Assembly (NCBI RefSeq): GCF_012726345.1
Contig: NZ_PTXN01000024.1
Location: 1 to 45,019, forward strand
DNA from: Marinomonas sp. UCMA 3892
GTDB taxonomy: Bacteria; Pseudomonadota; Gammaproteobacteria; Pseudomonadales; Marinomonadaceae
Direction: 5' to 3'
Length of the DNA stretch: 45,019 nt
Program-made: the position numbers and the translations under genes
Notes under the pieces: generated by a model
Told to the model about the DNA's origin: nothing
The model's input: the letters and a program-made list of their open reading frames with translations, nothing else
Databases searched by the model: none
Shown here: positions 25,190 to 33,744 of the stretch, piece by piece
Layout: each line of letters opens with the position of its first letter
Position numbering within the stretch: the first letter of the stretch is position 1

Positions 25190-28100
25190 TATTTCCCCAA
25201 GTGCAAATCTTGCAGTCTTCTAACTTTCGTTTCACCCGTTAGGCTAATCGCCATACTCGTTGCTTCAGCACCAGCCAATGTCGTAGTGTAACAAACCTTG
25301 CGCTGTAAAGCTGTACGACGAATAACAGAAGAATCTGCAATCGCTTGCGTACCGGACGTGGTGTTGATGATGTAATCAATTTCGCCATTTTTCATCATAT
25401 CAACAATATGCGGGCGACCTTCATTTACCTTATTCACTTTACGAACTTCAACGCCACGCTCAGTTAGGTATTTAGCTGTACCTTCGGTTCCGACAAGGTC
25501 GAATCCTAATTCAGCCAAGCGACGAGCGACTTCTACTGCACCTTCTTTGTCCATATCGCGAACACTGATGAAAGCACGACCTGAGGTTGGCAATTCAGTA
25601 CCACCACCAAGAACCGCCTTACCAAAAGCCTCAGCGAAAGTATCGCCCACGCCCATCACTTCGCCCGTAGACTTCATTTCAGGCCCTAGAATCGGATCGA
25701 CACCTTGGAACTTGTTGAATGGGAAAACAGCTTCTTTCACACTGTAGTAAGAAGGAATGATTTCTTTGGTGAAACCAAGCTCTTCCAGTGTTTTACCTGC
25801 CATTATCAAAGCGGCAACTTGTGCTAAAGAGCGACCGATACACTTGGAAACGAAAGGCACAGTACGTGATGCACGAGGATTCACCTCGATCACATAAATT
25901 TCGCCATCCTGAATCGCAAGCTGAGTGTTCATCAAACCGACAACGCCAAGTTCTAGCGCCATGTTTTTGATCATCTCACGAATGTCGTCTTGCACTTCTT
26001 TCGACAAAGAATATGGTGGCAAAGAACATGCTGAGTCACCTGAGTGAACACCCGCTTGTTCGATATGTTGCATGATGCCGCCAATAACCACTTGATGACC
26101 ATCACTGATACAGTCAATATCAATTTCAATCGCTGCATTCAAGAAGTGGTCTAGCAGAACAGGGCTGTCGTTAGACACTTTCACCGCGCTGGTCATGTAA
26201 CGCATCAATTCTTTTTCGTTATAAACGATTTCCATCGCACGGCCACCCAATACATAGGATGGACGTACCACAAGTGGGTAGCCGATAAGTGCAGCTTTCG
26301 CTGCTGCTTGATCAACGCTACGCACTGTCGCGTTATGAGGCTGTTTGTAACCTAAACGCTGGATCATGCTTTGGAAACGTTCACGATCTTCTGCACGGTC
26401 GATAGACTCAGGCGTTGTACCTATGATTGGCACGCCTTCGTTTTGCAATGCACGAGCGATTTTCAGCGGGGTTTGACCACCGAATTGAACAATTACGCCT
26501 TTTGGCTTTTCTTTGCGAACGATTTCTAACACGTCCTCAAGCGTTACTGGCTCGAAGTACAAACGGTCAGAAGTGTCGTAATCAGTTGATACCGTTTCAG
26601 GGTTACAGTTCACCATAATGGTTTCGTAACCGTCTTCACGTAGGCCTAGAGCTGCGTGTACACAGCAGTAGTCGAACTCGATACCTTGGCCGATACGGTT
26701 TGGACCACCCCCAAGGATGATGATTTTTTCACGATCAGTTGGTGCAGCTTCACATTCATCTTCATACGTTGAGTACATGTACGCTGTGTTAGTGGCAAAC
26801 TCTGCCGCACAAGTATCAACACGCTTGTAAACTGGATGAACGTTCATCAAATAACGACGCTCACGCATAGACTTTTCAGTCACGCTTAACAAGCTAGCAA
26901 GACGCGCATCAGAGAAACCTTTACGCTTCAAACGACGAATCACGTCGTAAGTCATATCGATCAGACCCTTGTCTGCCAATGCAGCTTCTTCTTTGATCAA
27001 GTCTTCGATTTGTACCAAGAACCAATGATCAACACCTGTTGCTTCGTACACTTCATCGACAGTCATACCAGAACGGAAGGCATCACCGATGTACCAAATA
27101 CGGTCAGAACCAGGAGATTGAAGCTCGTAAGCCAATTTCTCTTTGCTGTTTTCTTCAGCAAAATCCAACTGAGGATTGAAGCCATCAGAACCAACTTCCA
27201 AGCCGCGCAATGCTTTTTGCAAAGACTCTTGGAAAGTACGGCCAATCGCCATAACTTCACCAACCGACTTCATTTGCGTAGTTAGACGATCATTCGCTGT
27301 TGGGAATTTTTCGAACGTGAAACGAGGAATCTTAGTCACAACGTAGTCGATTGCTGGCTCGAAGCTCGCTGGTGTTTGGCCGCCAGTGATATCGTTTTGC
27401 AACTCATCAAGCGTGTAGCCAATCGCCAATTTCGCCGCGATTTTTGCGATTGGAAAACCAGTCGCTTTCGATGCCAAAGCAGATGAACGAGATACACGAG
27501 GGTTCATCTCGATAACAACAAGACGACCTGTTTTTGGATCCATACCGAACTGTACGTTGGAACCACCGGTTTCTACGCCGATCTCACGCAATACCGCCAA
27601 AGAAGCGTTACGCATGATTTGATATTCTTTATCAGTCAGTGTTTGTGCTGGCGCCACTGTAATAGAGTCACCTGTGTGAACCCCCATGGCGTCGAAGTTC
27701 TCAATCGCACAAACAATGATGCAGTTGTCTTTTTTATCACGGACAACTTCCATCTCGTACTCTTTCCAACCGATCAAAGATTCATCGATTAGCAATTCAT
27801 TGGTTGGAGACAAGTCCAAACCACGAGTACAGATTTCGTCAAACTCTTCCATGTTGTACGCGATACCACCACCGGTACCACCCATAGTGAAAGAAGGACG
27901 AATAATACAAGGGAAGCCTACTTCAGCTTGAACTTTAAGCGCTTCTTCCATGTTGTGAGCAATACCCGCACGCGGACACTCAAGACCAATCGCACGCATT
28001 GCCTTATCAAAACGGCTACGATCTTCCGCTTTGTCGATCGCGTCAGCTGTCGCACCGATCATCTCAACATTGTATTTTTCTAGCACGCCGTGACGCTCAA

Positions 28101-28404
28101 GATCCAACGCACAGTTCAATGCCGTTTGACCACCCATGGTCGGTAAAACCGCATCTGGGCGCTCTTTTTCAATGATTTTTTCTACGGTTTTCCATTCAAC
28201 TGGCTCGATGTAAGTCGCATCCGCCATAACTGGGTCTGTCATGATGGTCGCTGGGTTTGAGTTCACCAGAATAACGCGAATGCCTTCTTCACGAAGCGCT
28301 TTACACGCTTGCGCTCCAGAATAGTCAAACTCACAAGCCTGACCGATAACAATAGGGCCTGCACCTAAAATTAAGACGCTTTTTATGTCAGTACGTTTTG
28401 GCAT
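25189..28404 (-). CDS. carB: Carbamoyl-phosphate synthase large subunit
   Basis: Makes carbamoyl phosphate from bicarbonate, ammonia and two ATP for pyrimidine and arginine synthesis. 1071 residues (E. coli 1073) with two homologous ATP-grasp halves: the first has LILGAGPIVIGQACEFDYSG and ENFDAMGVHTGDSITVAP, the second ILGGGPNRIGQGIEFDYCC and EQAGVHSGDSACSLPP. The C-terminal about 140 residues (AFISVRDMDKEGAVEVARRL onward, ending near SLTGETKVRRLQ) form the MGS-like allosteric domain that binds UMP and ornithine. It lies 23 bp behind carA. Confidence 0.98.
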   Translation of the reverse strand: MPKRTDIKSVLILGAGPIVIGQACEFDYSGAQACKALREEGIRVILVNSNPATIMTDPVMADATYIEPVEWKTVEKIIEKERPDAVLPTMGGQTALNCALDLERHGVLEKYNVEMIGATADAIDKAEDRSRFDKAMRAIGLECPRAGIAHNMEEALKVQAEVGFPCIIRPSFTMGGTGGGIAYNMEEFDEICTRGLDLSPTNELLIDESLIGWKEYEMEVVRDKKDNCIIVCAIENFDAMGVHTGDSITVAPAQTLTDKEYQIMRNASLAVLREIGVETGGSNVQFGMDPKTGRLVVIEMNPRVSRSSALASKATGFPIAKIAAKLAIGYTLDELQNDITGGQTPASFEPAIDYVVTKIPRFTFEKFPTANDRLTTQMKSVGEVMAIGRTFQESLQKALRGLEVGSDGFNPQLDFAEENSKEKLAYELQSPGSDRIWYIGDAFRSGMTVDEVYEATGVDHWFLVQIEDLIKEEAALADKGLIDMTYDVIRRLKRKGFSDARLASLLSVTEKSMRERRYLMNVHPVYKRVDTCAAEFATNTAYMYSTYEDECEAAPTDREKIIILGGGPNRIGQGIEFDYCCVHAALGLREDGYETIMVNCNPETVSTDYDTSDRLYFEPVTLEDVLEIVRKEKPKGVIVQFGGQTPLKIARALQNEGVPIIGTTPESIDRAEDRERFQSMIQRLGYKQPHNATVRSVDQAAAKAALIGYPLVVRPSYVLGGRAMEIVYNEKELMRYMTSAVKVSNDSPVLLDHFLNAAIEIDIDCISDGHQVVIGGIMQHIEQAGVHSGDSACSLPPYSLSKEVQDDIREMIKNMALELGVVGLMNTQLAIQDGEIYVIEVNPRASRTVPFVSKCIGRSLAQVAALIMAGKTLEELGFTKEIIPSYYSVKEAVFPFNKFQGVDPILGPEMKSTGEVMGVGDTFAEAFGKAVLGGGTELPTSGRAFISVRDMDKEGAVEVARRLAELGFDLVGTEGTAKYLTERGVEVRKVNKVNEGRPHIVDMMKNGEIDYIINTTSGTQAIADSSVIRRTALQRKVCYTTTLAGAEATSMAISLTGETKVRRLQDLHLGK

Positions 28405-28427
28405 AATATTTCGCTCCGCTCCTACTT

Positions 28428-29558
28428 TTAGGCTTTAGTTGCTTTGATGTTTTCAATGAACTGATCGAACAACGGCGCAACATCGTGTGGCCCCGGGCTC
28501 GCTTCAGGGTGACCTTGGAAGCTGAATGCACTCTTATCTGTTCGCGCTATGCCTTGCAAAGAGCCATCGAACAAAGATTTGTGAGTCATCACAAGGTTAG
28601 CTGGCAAAGTGTCTTCGTCTACCGCAAAACCGTGGTTTTGGCTGGTGATCATCACTGTGCCCTTTTCAATAGCTTGTACCGGATGGTTTGCTCCGTGGTG
28701 ACCAAACTTCATTTTCTTGGTTTTCGCACCAGAAGCCAAAGCTAAAAGCTGATGACCAAGACAGATACCAAACACAGGAATATCTGTTTCTAGGATCTCT
28801 TTAATGGCTTGAATCGCGTAATCACATGGCTCTGGGTCACCAGGTCCATTGGATAAGAATACGCCATCGGGATTCATCGCCAAAACGTCACTTGCTGGTG
28901 TTTTCGCTGGCACGACCGTGATACGGCAACCACGCTCAACCAACATACGGAGAATGTTACGTTTCACACCGTAGTCATAAGCAACCACGTGGAAATCAAA
29001 AGATTCTGGCGTCGTGTGACCTTTCACAAGATCCCAAGTGGATTCAGTCCACTCGTATGCTTTCTCAACCGTTACTTCTTTCGCTAGATCCATGCCTTTC
29101 AAGCCAGGGAAGGCTTTAGCAGCAGCAACCGCAGCCGCTTCATCTAGATTTTCACCCGCTATGATGCAACCTGCTAGCGCACCTTTTTCTCGTAGAATAC
29201 GTGTCAATTTACGAGTATCGATGTCGGCGATACCAACCACGCCTTTGCGCTTCAAGTAAGAATCTAACGATTCTTGTGAGCGCCAGCTGCTTGCAACCAA
29301 AGGAAGATCACGAATGATCAAGCCTTCACACCACACTTTATCGGATTCTTCATCTTCAGAGTTAACGCCAGTATTCCCGATGTGGGGATAGGTCAAGGTG
29401 ACCATTTGTCGAGCATAGGAAGGATCAGTAAGAATTTCTTGATAACCGGTCATCGAGGTGTTAAATACTACCTCGGCCGTTGAGGAGCCATCTGCTCCGA
29501 TCGACACCCCTTTAAAAATAGTGCCGTCTTCCAGAGCCAGAATCGCTGATGTTGCCAA
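28428..29558 (-). CDS. carA: Carbamoyl-phosphate synthase small subunit (glutaminase)
   Basis: Hydrolyses glutamine and channels ammonia to CarB. 376 residues. The C-terminal class I glutaminase domain has GVFLSNGPGDPEPCDYA, the nucleophile Cys in VFGICLGHQLLA and the His/Glu pair in FQGHPEASPGPHD. The start is a TTG at 29558 (MATSAILALEDGT): GGGAGG lies 5 nt before it and the family begins here. A longer ATG-started frame from 29618 would run through the leader terminator and is unlikely. A promoter with a T6 initially transcribed region and an intrinsic terminator lie upstream, pointing to pyrimidine-sensitive control. Confidence 0.96.
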   Translation of the reverse strand: MATSAILALEDGTIFKGVSIGADGSSTAEVVFNTSMTGYQEILTDPSYARQMVTLTYPHIGNTGVNSEDEESDKVWCEGLIIRDLPLVASSWRSQESLDSYLKRKGVVGIADIDTRKLTRILREKGALAGCIIAGENLDEAAAVAAAKAFPGLKGMDLAKEVTVEKAYEWTESTWDLVKGHTTPESFDFHVVAYDYGVKRNILRMLVERGCRITVVPAKTPASDVLAMNPDGVFLSNGPGDPEPCDYAIQAIKEILETDIPVFGICLGHQLLALASGAKTKKMKFGHHGANHPVQAIEKGTVMITSQNHGFAVDEDTLPANLVMTHKSLFDGSLQGIARTDKSAFSFQGHPEASPGPHDVAPLFDQFIENIKATKA

Positions 29559-29590
29559 AGGAACCTCCCATTTAGAGACTATCAGGTTGC

Positions 29591-29627
29591 AAAAAAGCGA
29601 GATAAACCGGCGGCTCATCTCGCTTTT
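29591..29627 (-). terminator. Intrinsic terminator in the carA leader (candidate attenuator)
   Basis: On the minus strand, AAAAGCGAGAT (29627-29617) pairs with ATCTCGCTTTT (29603-29593) around a GC-containing 13-nt loop, and the T run reaches 29591. It stands between the carA promoter and the carA TTG start, 32 bp before the latter. Another copy of GCGAGAT occurs earlier in the leader (around 29680-29674) and could compete for the right arm. Confidence 0.85.
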
Positions 29628-29686
29628 AAGAAATTGCGTTTTTGCCGTTCTTCCAATGATGGATAACCAATGGATCTCGCGTTCAA
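29615..29686 (-). CDS. Possible 23-codon carA leader peptide
   Basis: A TTG-initiated frame at 29686 encodes 23 residues (LNARSIGYPS..., read as Met first) including four Arg, and its TGA lies inside the left arm of the leader terminator, so a ribosome reaching the stop would prevent the hairpin. It has almost no 5' leader and no clear Shine-Dalgarno, so translation is doubtful. Confidence 0.25.
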   Translation of the reverse strand: MNARSIGYPSLEERQKRNFLKAR

Positions 29687-29689
29687 AAA

Positions 29690-29727
29690 ATCTGCCTAAT
29701 TCTACTCTGATACGCCTTTTGCGTCCA
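29690..29727 (-). promoter_or_regulatory. carAB promoter with codBA-like T-tract start region
   Basis: Minus strand: TGGACG (29727-29722), 17-nt spacer, TAGAAT (29704-29699). The bases after the -10 are TAGGCAG then ATTTTTTG, so G is at position 7 and A at position 8, followed by six T. The same G7-A8-T6 arrangement, as I recall, is the basis of UTP-sensitive start switching and reiterative transcription at E. coli codBA. A dyad TTGCC-N9-GGCAA lies just upstream (29733-29751). Confidence 0.65.
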
Positions 29728-29775
29728 CCGAATTGCCGAGAAAACAGGCAAAAACACGGAATTTGAACGCATTTT

Positions 29776-29797
29776 TTCTTGACTTCTTAGTCAAGAA
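29776..29797. repeat. Perfect stem-loop between yajL and carA promoter
   Basis: TTCTTGACT (29776-29784) and AGTCAAGAA (29789-29797) form a 9-bp hairpin with a four-base loop, 24 bp past the yajL stop. No T run follows on the minus strand, so it may stabilise the yajL transcript end rather than terminate it. Confidence 0.5.
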
Positions 29798-29820
29798 TAG
29801 AAATGGAGCAAAATAACCTC

Positions 29821-30372
29821 TTAGCACAACAATCCATCAGCTACATTTTTGGCAGCGTCATAACCATTTAAGTTACCTAATACTGTCAATGAAAAAACCA
29901 TCGCTGCGGCAGGCCCCTTGCCTGTCAAAATGTTACCGTCCATTACTACAGGTTCATTGGCAATGTACTCAGCACCAATCAACCCATCTTCAAAGCCCGG
30001 GTAACATGTCGCCTGTTTATCCACCACAAAACCGTGAGTACCAAACACAACCGCTGGCGATGCACAAATAGCAGCCAACAAAGCATCTTGGATGTCATGT
30101 TTTTCCAATATATCAATTAGCAACTCGCAGTCACGCAAATACTCAGCACCTGGCATACCACCAGCCAACACCACAGCGTCAAAGATTTGCTCGCCAACCT
30201 CGGTCAATAAAACATCAGCTTCTAGCTTAGTGCCGTGTGCCATAACAATCTGTTTTGACTCATGGATACTCGCCACAGTGACCTCTACACCACCACGTCG
30301 CAGCACATCGATAATCGTAATAGCTTCAATATCTTCATTGCCGTTAGCAATAGGAACCAATACCTTGCTCAT
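29821..30372 (-). CDS. yajL: DJ-1/PfpI family protein YajL
   Basis: 183 residues, DJ-1 superfamily; family members act as chaperone or deglycase-type protectors against oxidative and carbonyl stress. The nucleophile elbow is AAICASPAVV with Cys103, and the acidic partner is Glu16 in GNEDIEAIT, both as in YajL and DJ-1. Other marks are VVLAGGMPGAEYLRD and the C-terminal LTGKGPAAAMVFSL. Ends near the carA promoter; rimI lies upstream in the same direction after 39 bp. GAGGTA-type ribosome site before the ATG. Confidence 0.92.
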   Translation of the reverse strand: MSKVLVPIANGNEDIEAITIIDVLRRGGVEVTVASIHESKQIVMAHGTKLEADVLLTEVGEQIFDAVVLAGGMPGAEYLRDCELLIDILEKHDIQDALLAAICASPAVVFGTHGFVVDKQATCYPGFEDGLIGAEYIANEPVVMDGNILTGKGPAAAMVFSLTVLGNLNGYDAAKNVADGLLC

Positions 30373-30411
30373 ACTTTACCTCTTTCAAATACATTAAATT
30401 CATAAAAGCTT

Positions 30412-30915
30412 TCATGCGACTACTGCGTTTAAAAACTTTTCTATTTTTAGCGTAAACAAACAGGCCGCTTCGCGGCCCTGTTCTGTTTGTCCTTTTTTTT
30501 CTATTTGATAGTAATTTTTTCGGCGACCGACCTGTTCGAACCCTAACGATTCGTACAAGGAAATGGCACCTAAATTCGATTCACGCACCTCCAGCAATAA
30601 TTCACTGACATTAAGCTGCGTAACCGTTTTTGACCAAACCATGATCAACTGTCTGGCTAGCCCCTGTCTACGGACAGAAGAATCAATCACAATTAATTCT
30701 AATTCGGACTGATCAAGCACTATCGATGCAGTTAACCAACCAACAATGGATTTTTGCGTCGCATCACCTAATTCAACCACCCAGTTTTTACGCATTTGTA
30801 ACGCATCAGCGATCAAACTTTCCCCCCAAGGATAAGGATTAGATAAGGCGTCAAGTTGGATAATAAATGGCAGATCTGACTCTGTTGCCGGACGAATAGA
30901 AATAGAAGGAATCAT
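30412..30915 (-). CDS. rimI: Ribosomal protein S18 alanine N-acetyltransferase RimI
   Basis: GNAT enzyme that acetylates the N-terminal Ala of ribosomal protein S18. 167 residues. The acetyl-CoA site is SSVRRQGLARQLI (R/QxxGxG/A-type), followed by LLLEVRESNLGAISLYESLGFEQVGRRKNYY, which carries the family's Glu and Tyr residues, and a C-terminal GREAACLFTL. Start at 30915 (MIPSISIRP) because upstream in-frame residues do not belong to the fold. It lies 32 bp behind the holD-like gene; holD-rimI is a conserved gammaproteobacterial pair. Confidence 0.92.
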   Translation of the reverse strand: MIPSISIRPATESDLPFIIQLDALSNPYPWGESLIADALQMRKNWVVELGDATQKSIVGWLTASIVLDQSELELIVIDSSVRRQGLARQLIMVWSKTVTQLNVSELLLEVRESNLGAISLYESLGFEQVGRRKNYYQIEKKGQTEQGREAACLFTLKIEKFLNAVVA

Positions 30916-30947
30916 AAAATAGAAGGACTCAGTAAGAAGCAAAAAGG

Positions 30948-31775
30948 TTAACGAAAAAAGCTTGATTGCATCACCTGCCACGCTTCTTTGCGCAGTTCAG
31001 GAATACGATACAACTCAGACAAACTTACGATGTTGGCGGTAGGATATTGTTTCAACAGACTTTCAGGCGGTAAATCTTCCACCAACTGAGTAATCTGCGC
31101 TCCAGCCAGCACTAACCATGGTGTTTCAGGGAAGTCTTTTACCAAACGGCCCACATAGCTTTCTAACGCGCCAAACAACCAATCGGTACGATTCAAAAAG
31201 TACGGATTTCGCAATTGCCCCGGCCAAGTAAACGCACTGCTTTGCCATTCACTAATAGGCTGTTTTAAAAGCGCTTGCCCCATTTTTAACGCCAAACGTT
31301 CAATATCTTCTGCTTGAGAAAACACCAGAGGCACATCACTTAATATCAACAGCTTATTAGACAAGGCGTAAGCATGAATATTCAATCGCGTAATTTGAGT
31401 AGTCAGCGCAGGATCTGGCTCAATGACAATATCGACTGCTAACTCTTCGATTGGCTGCAAATCTTCAACGATAATTTCCGGCCCTGCATTTAACTGCGCA
31501 CGAAGGTTGTGAACTAAAGGCTCTTTTTCTTCTGGCGATAATTTAGGCACTGGAGCGAGCACAGGTTCAGCGGATCTAAATCCGGCCGAAGACTGATCGC
31601 TATAAGAGTCTGCAAAGGAAGAGCTTGACGGCGCGTCCATATCAATAGGCCAAGGCTGAGGCGGCATAAAAACCGTCCCCGTTACATTATCCGAAGCAGA
31701 CAACCAAGACACCACGCCCATTTGCGCTAAGCAATGGGTTTGAAAAGCCTGTTGAGGTGGTAATTCGCGGGACAT
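30948..31775 (-). CDS. holD: HolD-like protein (DNA polymerase III psi subunit)
   Basis: 275 residues, called from context and weak features. The N-terminus (about residues 1-35, with HCLAQMGVVSWLS) resembles the start of psi subunits (LxxLGITQW), which bind the chi subunit; the C-terminal part contains LLILSDVPLVFS and LVLAGAQITQLV, reminiscent of the psi fold (QVQCALW / IWLFG-type strands). A Pro/Ser/Glu-rich linker (about 45-95) separates them. Psi is long and divergent in Pseudomonas, where it also precedes rimI. Start at 31775 with AAGG upstream; the 11 further in-frame residues have no support. Confidence 0.7.
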   Translation of the reverse strand: MSRELPPQQAFQTHCLAQMGVVSWLSASDNVTGTVFMPPQPWPIDMDAPSSSSFADSYSDQSSAGFRSAEPVLAPVPKLSPEEKEPLVHNLRAQLNAGPEIIVEDLQPIEELAVDIVIEPDPALTTQITRLNIHAYALSNKLLILSDVPLVFSQAEDIERLALKMGQALLKQPISEWQSSAFTWPGQLRNPYFLNRTDWLFGALESYVGRLVKDFPETPWLVLAGAQITQLVEDLPPESLLKQYPTANIVSLSELYRIPELRKEAWQVMQSSFFR

Positions 31776-31907
31776 AGTAACCTTAATCGCAGTCGTAAAA
31801 GTGCACATTCATCTAATTGAATATTGGTAAGCAAATATACTCGCTTACGCCACCAGATGCCACTTGATGGCTCAAAGCTTGCTAGAGATCTTTGCACTAT
31901 GGCTGTG

Positions 31908-31913
31908 TATAAT
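31908..31913 (+). promoter_or_regulatory. -10 element of the ABC transporter promoter
   Basis: TATAAT preceded by TGTG, 43 bp before the binding-protein start. The -35 region 17 nt upstream (GAGATC) is poor. Confidence 0.5.
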
Positions 31914-31955
31914 CGCAACCAATTTTTGAACAACTAAATAAAAGGTATTTAATCC

Positions 31956-32744
31956 ATGGCTTCCTTGTTATCTCGCTTATTGGTTATCGCAGCCGTTTCG
32001 ATAAGCAGTTTAAGTTTCGCCGATAGCTTACCAGACTTAAAAGGTCGCACTATTTTAGCCGTCACCGAAAATGCCTACACACCACTGAACTTTGTCGATC
32101 CAGCAACAGGTGAAGGTATTGGTTGGGAATACGATGCCATGAACGAAATTGGCAAACGCTTAAATGCCAAAATCGAGTGGCATATAAGCAGCTGGGACAC
32201 CATGATCCAAGCTATTAAACAAGGTCAGTACGATGTTGGTATGGATGGCATTACGATCAATGAAGAGCGTGCTGAGCAAATTGATTTCACCATTCCTTAT
32301 ATGACATCTCAACAGTTCATGTTAGTGCGCGCTGATGAAGATCGATTTAACGATGCAAAATCCTTTGCCGCCGACCCAGATCTACAATTTGGCGCACAAG
32401 CAGGAACCACTAACTTTTATGTAGCCGTATACGATGTCCTTGATGGCGATGAAAACAATCCTCGCATTACCTTACTAGAAACCTTTGGCGCTTCCGTCCA
32501 AGCATTAAAATCTGGCGATGTTGATAGCGTTTTAATGGATGCGGCATCGGCTCGTGGTTATATCGGTGCTAATCCAGGTGCATTCAAAATCGTTGGCGGT
32601 CCATTAGGATCTGAAGATTTTGGATTCATTCTGGCTAAAGGCTCAGACCTTGTTAAGCCGATCAATGCTGCTATCGAAAGCATGGAAAAAGACGGCACAT
32701 TAGAAGCCCTGAACAAAAAATGGTTCTTCGACTATAACCGCTAA
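31956..32744 (+). CDS. Amino-acid-type ABC transporter substrate-binding protein
   Basis: 262 residues with a clear signal peptide (MASLLSRLLVIAAVSISSLSFA, cleavage near 22). The mature part is a family 3 periplasmic binding protein: GRTILAVTENAYTPLNFVD at the N-terminus, GWEYDAMNEIGKRL, DTMIQAIKQGQYDVGMDGITI with the conserved ERAEQIDFTIPY, and AGTTNFYV in the second lobe. The residues needed to name the amino acid are not decisive. A terminator follows, then the permease gene, so the binding protein is probably made in excess. Confidence 0.92.
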   Translation: MASLLSRLLVIAAVSISSLSFADSLPDLKGRTILAVTENAYTPLNFVDPATGEGIGWEYDAMNEIGKRLNAKIEWHISSWDTMIQAIKQGQYDVGMDGITINEERAEQIDFTIPYMTSQQFMLVRADEDRFNDAKSFAADPDLQFGAQAGTTNFYVAVYDVLDGDENNPRITLLETFGASVQALKSGDVDSVLMDAASARGYIGANPGAFKIVGGPLGSEDFGFILAKGSDLVKPINAAIESMEKDGTLEALNKKWFFDYNR

Positions 32745-32778
32745 AAAAACGGTAATATAGAAACAACAAACGCACAGC

Positions 32779-32814
32779 AACGGATCTTCTACTTGTATAG
32801 CGATCCGTTTTTTT
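32779..32814 (+). terminator. Intrinsic terminator between binding protein and permease genes
   Basis: AACGGATC (32779-32786) pairs with GATCCGTT (32802-32809) followed by a T7 run. It probably lowers permease expression relative to the binding protein by partial read-through. Confidence 0.88.
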
Positions 32815-32854
32815 ATTGTTAACCACCACGGAACGGTCTTGCTATGAATGTATT

Positions 32855-33661
32855 ATGCCCTTTAAAAAATCCCTAGAACGCACGCCTTGGTGGCTCGTCA
32901 CCATCATTATTATTGCTCTGGTTCTGCTATGGAACATGGTAGCAGACGAAAGCTACCAACGCATTGCTGGCGCTCTAAGCGAAGGGTTACTGACGACAAT
33001 CGGCGTAACCTTCACCGCTTTTATACTGGCAAGTTTTCTTGGGTTATTAATCGCACTGGCAGGGTTTTCTCGTCATCGCATTCTTCGTGAATTCGCACGC
33101 TTTTATGTAGAAGTATTTCGCGGTATCCCCGTTCTTGTTCTACTGTTCTATATCGCGTTTGTCGGCGCACCAGAAATGGTGAAACTCTATAACTGGGCAC
33201 TGCAAATCCCCATTGAAGCAGGCTGGATAGAAGAGGCTCGCACACGCGATTTTACCTTACTGTGGCGCGCCATTATTGCCCTTGCCATTAGTTATAGCGC
33301 CTTCATTGCTGAAGTCTTTCGTGCAGGCATTCAAGAAGTAGGCAAAGGACAAATAGAAGCCGCAAAAGCACTAGGGTTATCCAACTGGCATAGATTCCGC
33401 CTTATCACCCTACCCCAAGCCATGCGCAAAATCTTACCGCCCCTTGGCAACGACCTGGTCGCCATGATCAAAGACTCCGCATTAGTGTCTGTTTTAGGCG
33501 TGCAAGACATCACCCAACTCGGCAAAGTCTTCAGCTCCTCTACCTTTCAATTCTTCGAAACCTACAACGTCGTCGCCTTCATGTACCTTGTCCTTACACT
33601 CAGCTTATCGCTGATGATACGAGCATTTGAAGCGCATTTACGGCGCAATGATCATCATTAA
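32855..33661 (+). CDS. Amino-acid-type ABC transporter permease
   Basis: 268 residues from the ATG at 32855 (MPFKKSLERTPWW). It has one N-terminal helix (LVTIIIIALVLLW), then the His/Glu/Gln/Arg-type permease fold: TTIGVTFTAFILASFLGLLIAL, FYVEVFRGIPVLVLLFYIAF, and the cytoplasmic EAA motif EAAKALGLSNWHRFRLITLPQA that docks the ATPase. The start lacks a good ribosome site; a TTG at 32816 would add 13 residues inside the terminator T run and is unlikely. No ATPase gene accompanies the pair, so the energy-coupling subunit must be encoded elsewhere. Confidence 0.92.
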   Translation: MPFKKSLERTPWWLVTIIIIALVLLWNMVADESYQRIAGALSEGLLTTIGVTFTAFILASFLGLLIALAGFSRHRILREFARFYVEVFRGIPVLVLLFYIAFVGAPEMVKLYNWALQIPIEAGWIEEARTRDFTLLWRAIIALAISYSAFIAEVFRAGIQEVGKGQIEAAKALGLSNWHRFRLITLPQAMRKILPPLGNDLVAMIKDSALVSVLGVQDITQLGKVFSSSTFQFFETYNVVAFMYLVLTLSLSLMIRAFEAHLRRNDHH

Positions 33662-33673
33662 ATTCACCAGCAT

Positions 33674-33717
33674 AAAAAAGCCCCTCGAGCAGGTTTTATC
33701 CAAACATCGAAGGGCTT
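33674..33717 (-). terminator. Intrinsic terminator of dddD
   Basis: On the minus strand AAGCCCTTCGA (33717-33707) pairs over 11 bp, with one G-T pair, with TCGAGGGGCTT, followed by T6. It is 27 bp past the dddD stop. Confidence 0.85.
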
Positions 33718-33744
33718 GTCACTAAACTAACAGTAGTAGATCAC

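Noticed and set aside
29559..29618. N-terminally extended CarA starting at ATG 29618
   Set aside because: The extension would be translated through the leader terminator and has no counterpart in CarA; the TTG at 29558 has a GGGAGG site and matches the family start.
30464..30485. GC-rich hairpin GGCCGC/GCGGCC at the end of rimI as a terminator
   Set aside because: It is inside the rimI coding sequence (the GREAACL segment) and has no T run on the minus strand.
31956..33661. The ABC transporter as part of the DMSP cluster
   Set aside because: It faces dddD across two terminators, is of the amino-acid type rather than the betaine type, and lies on the opposite strand.
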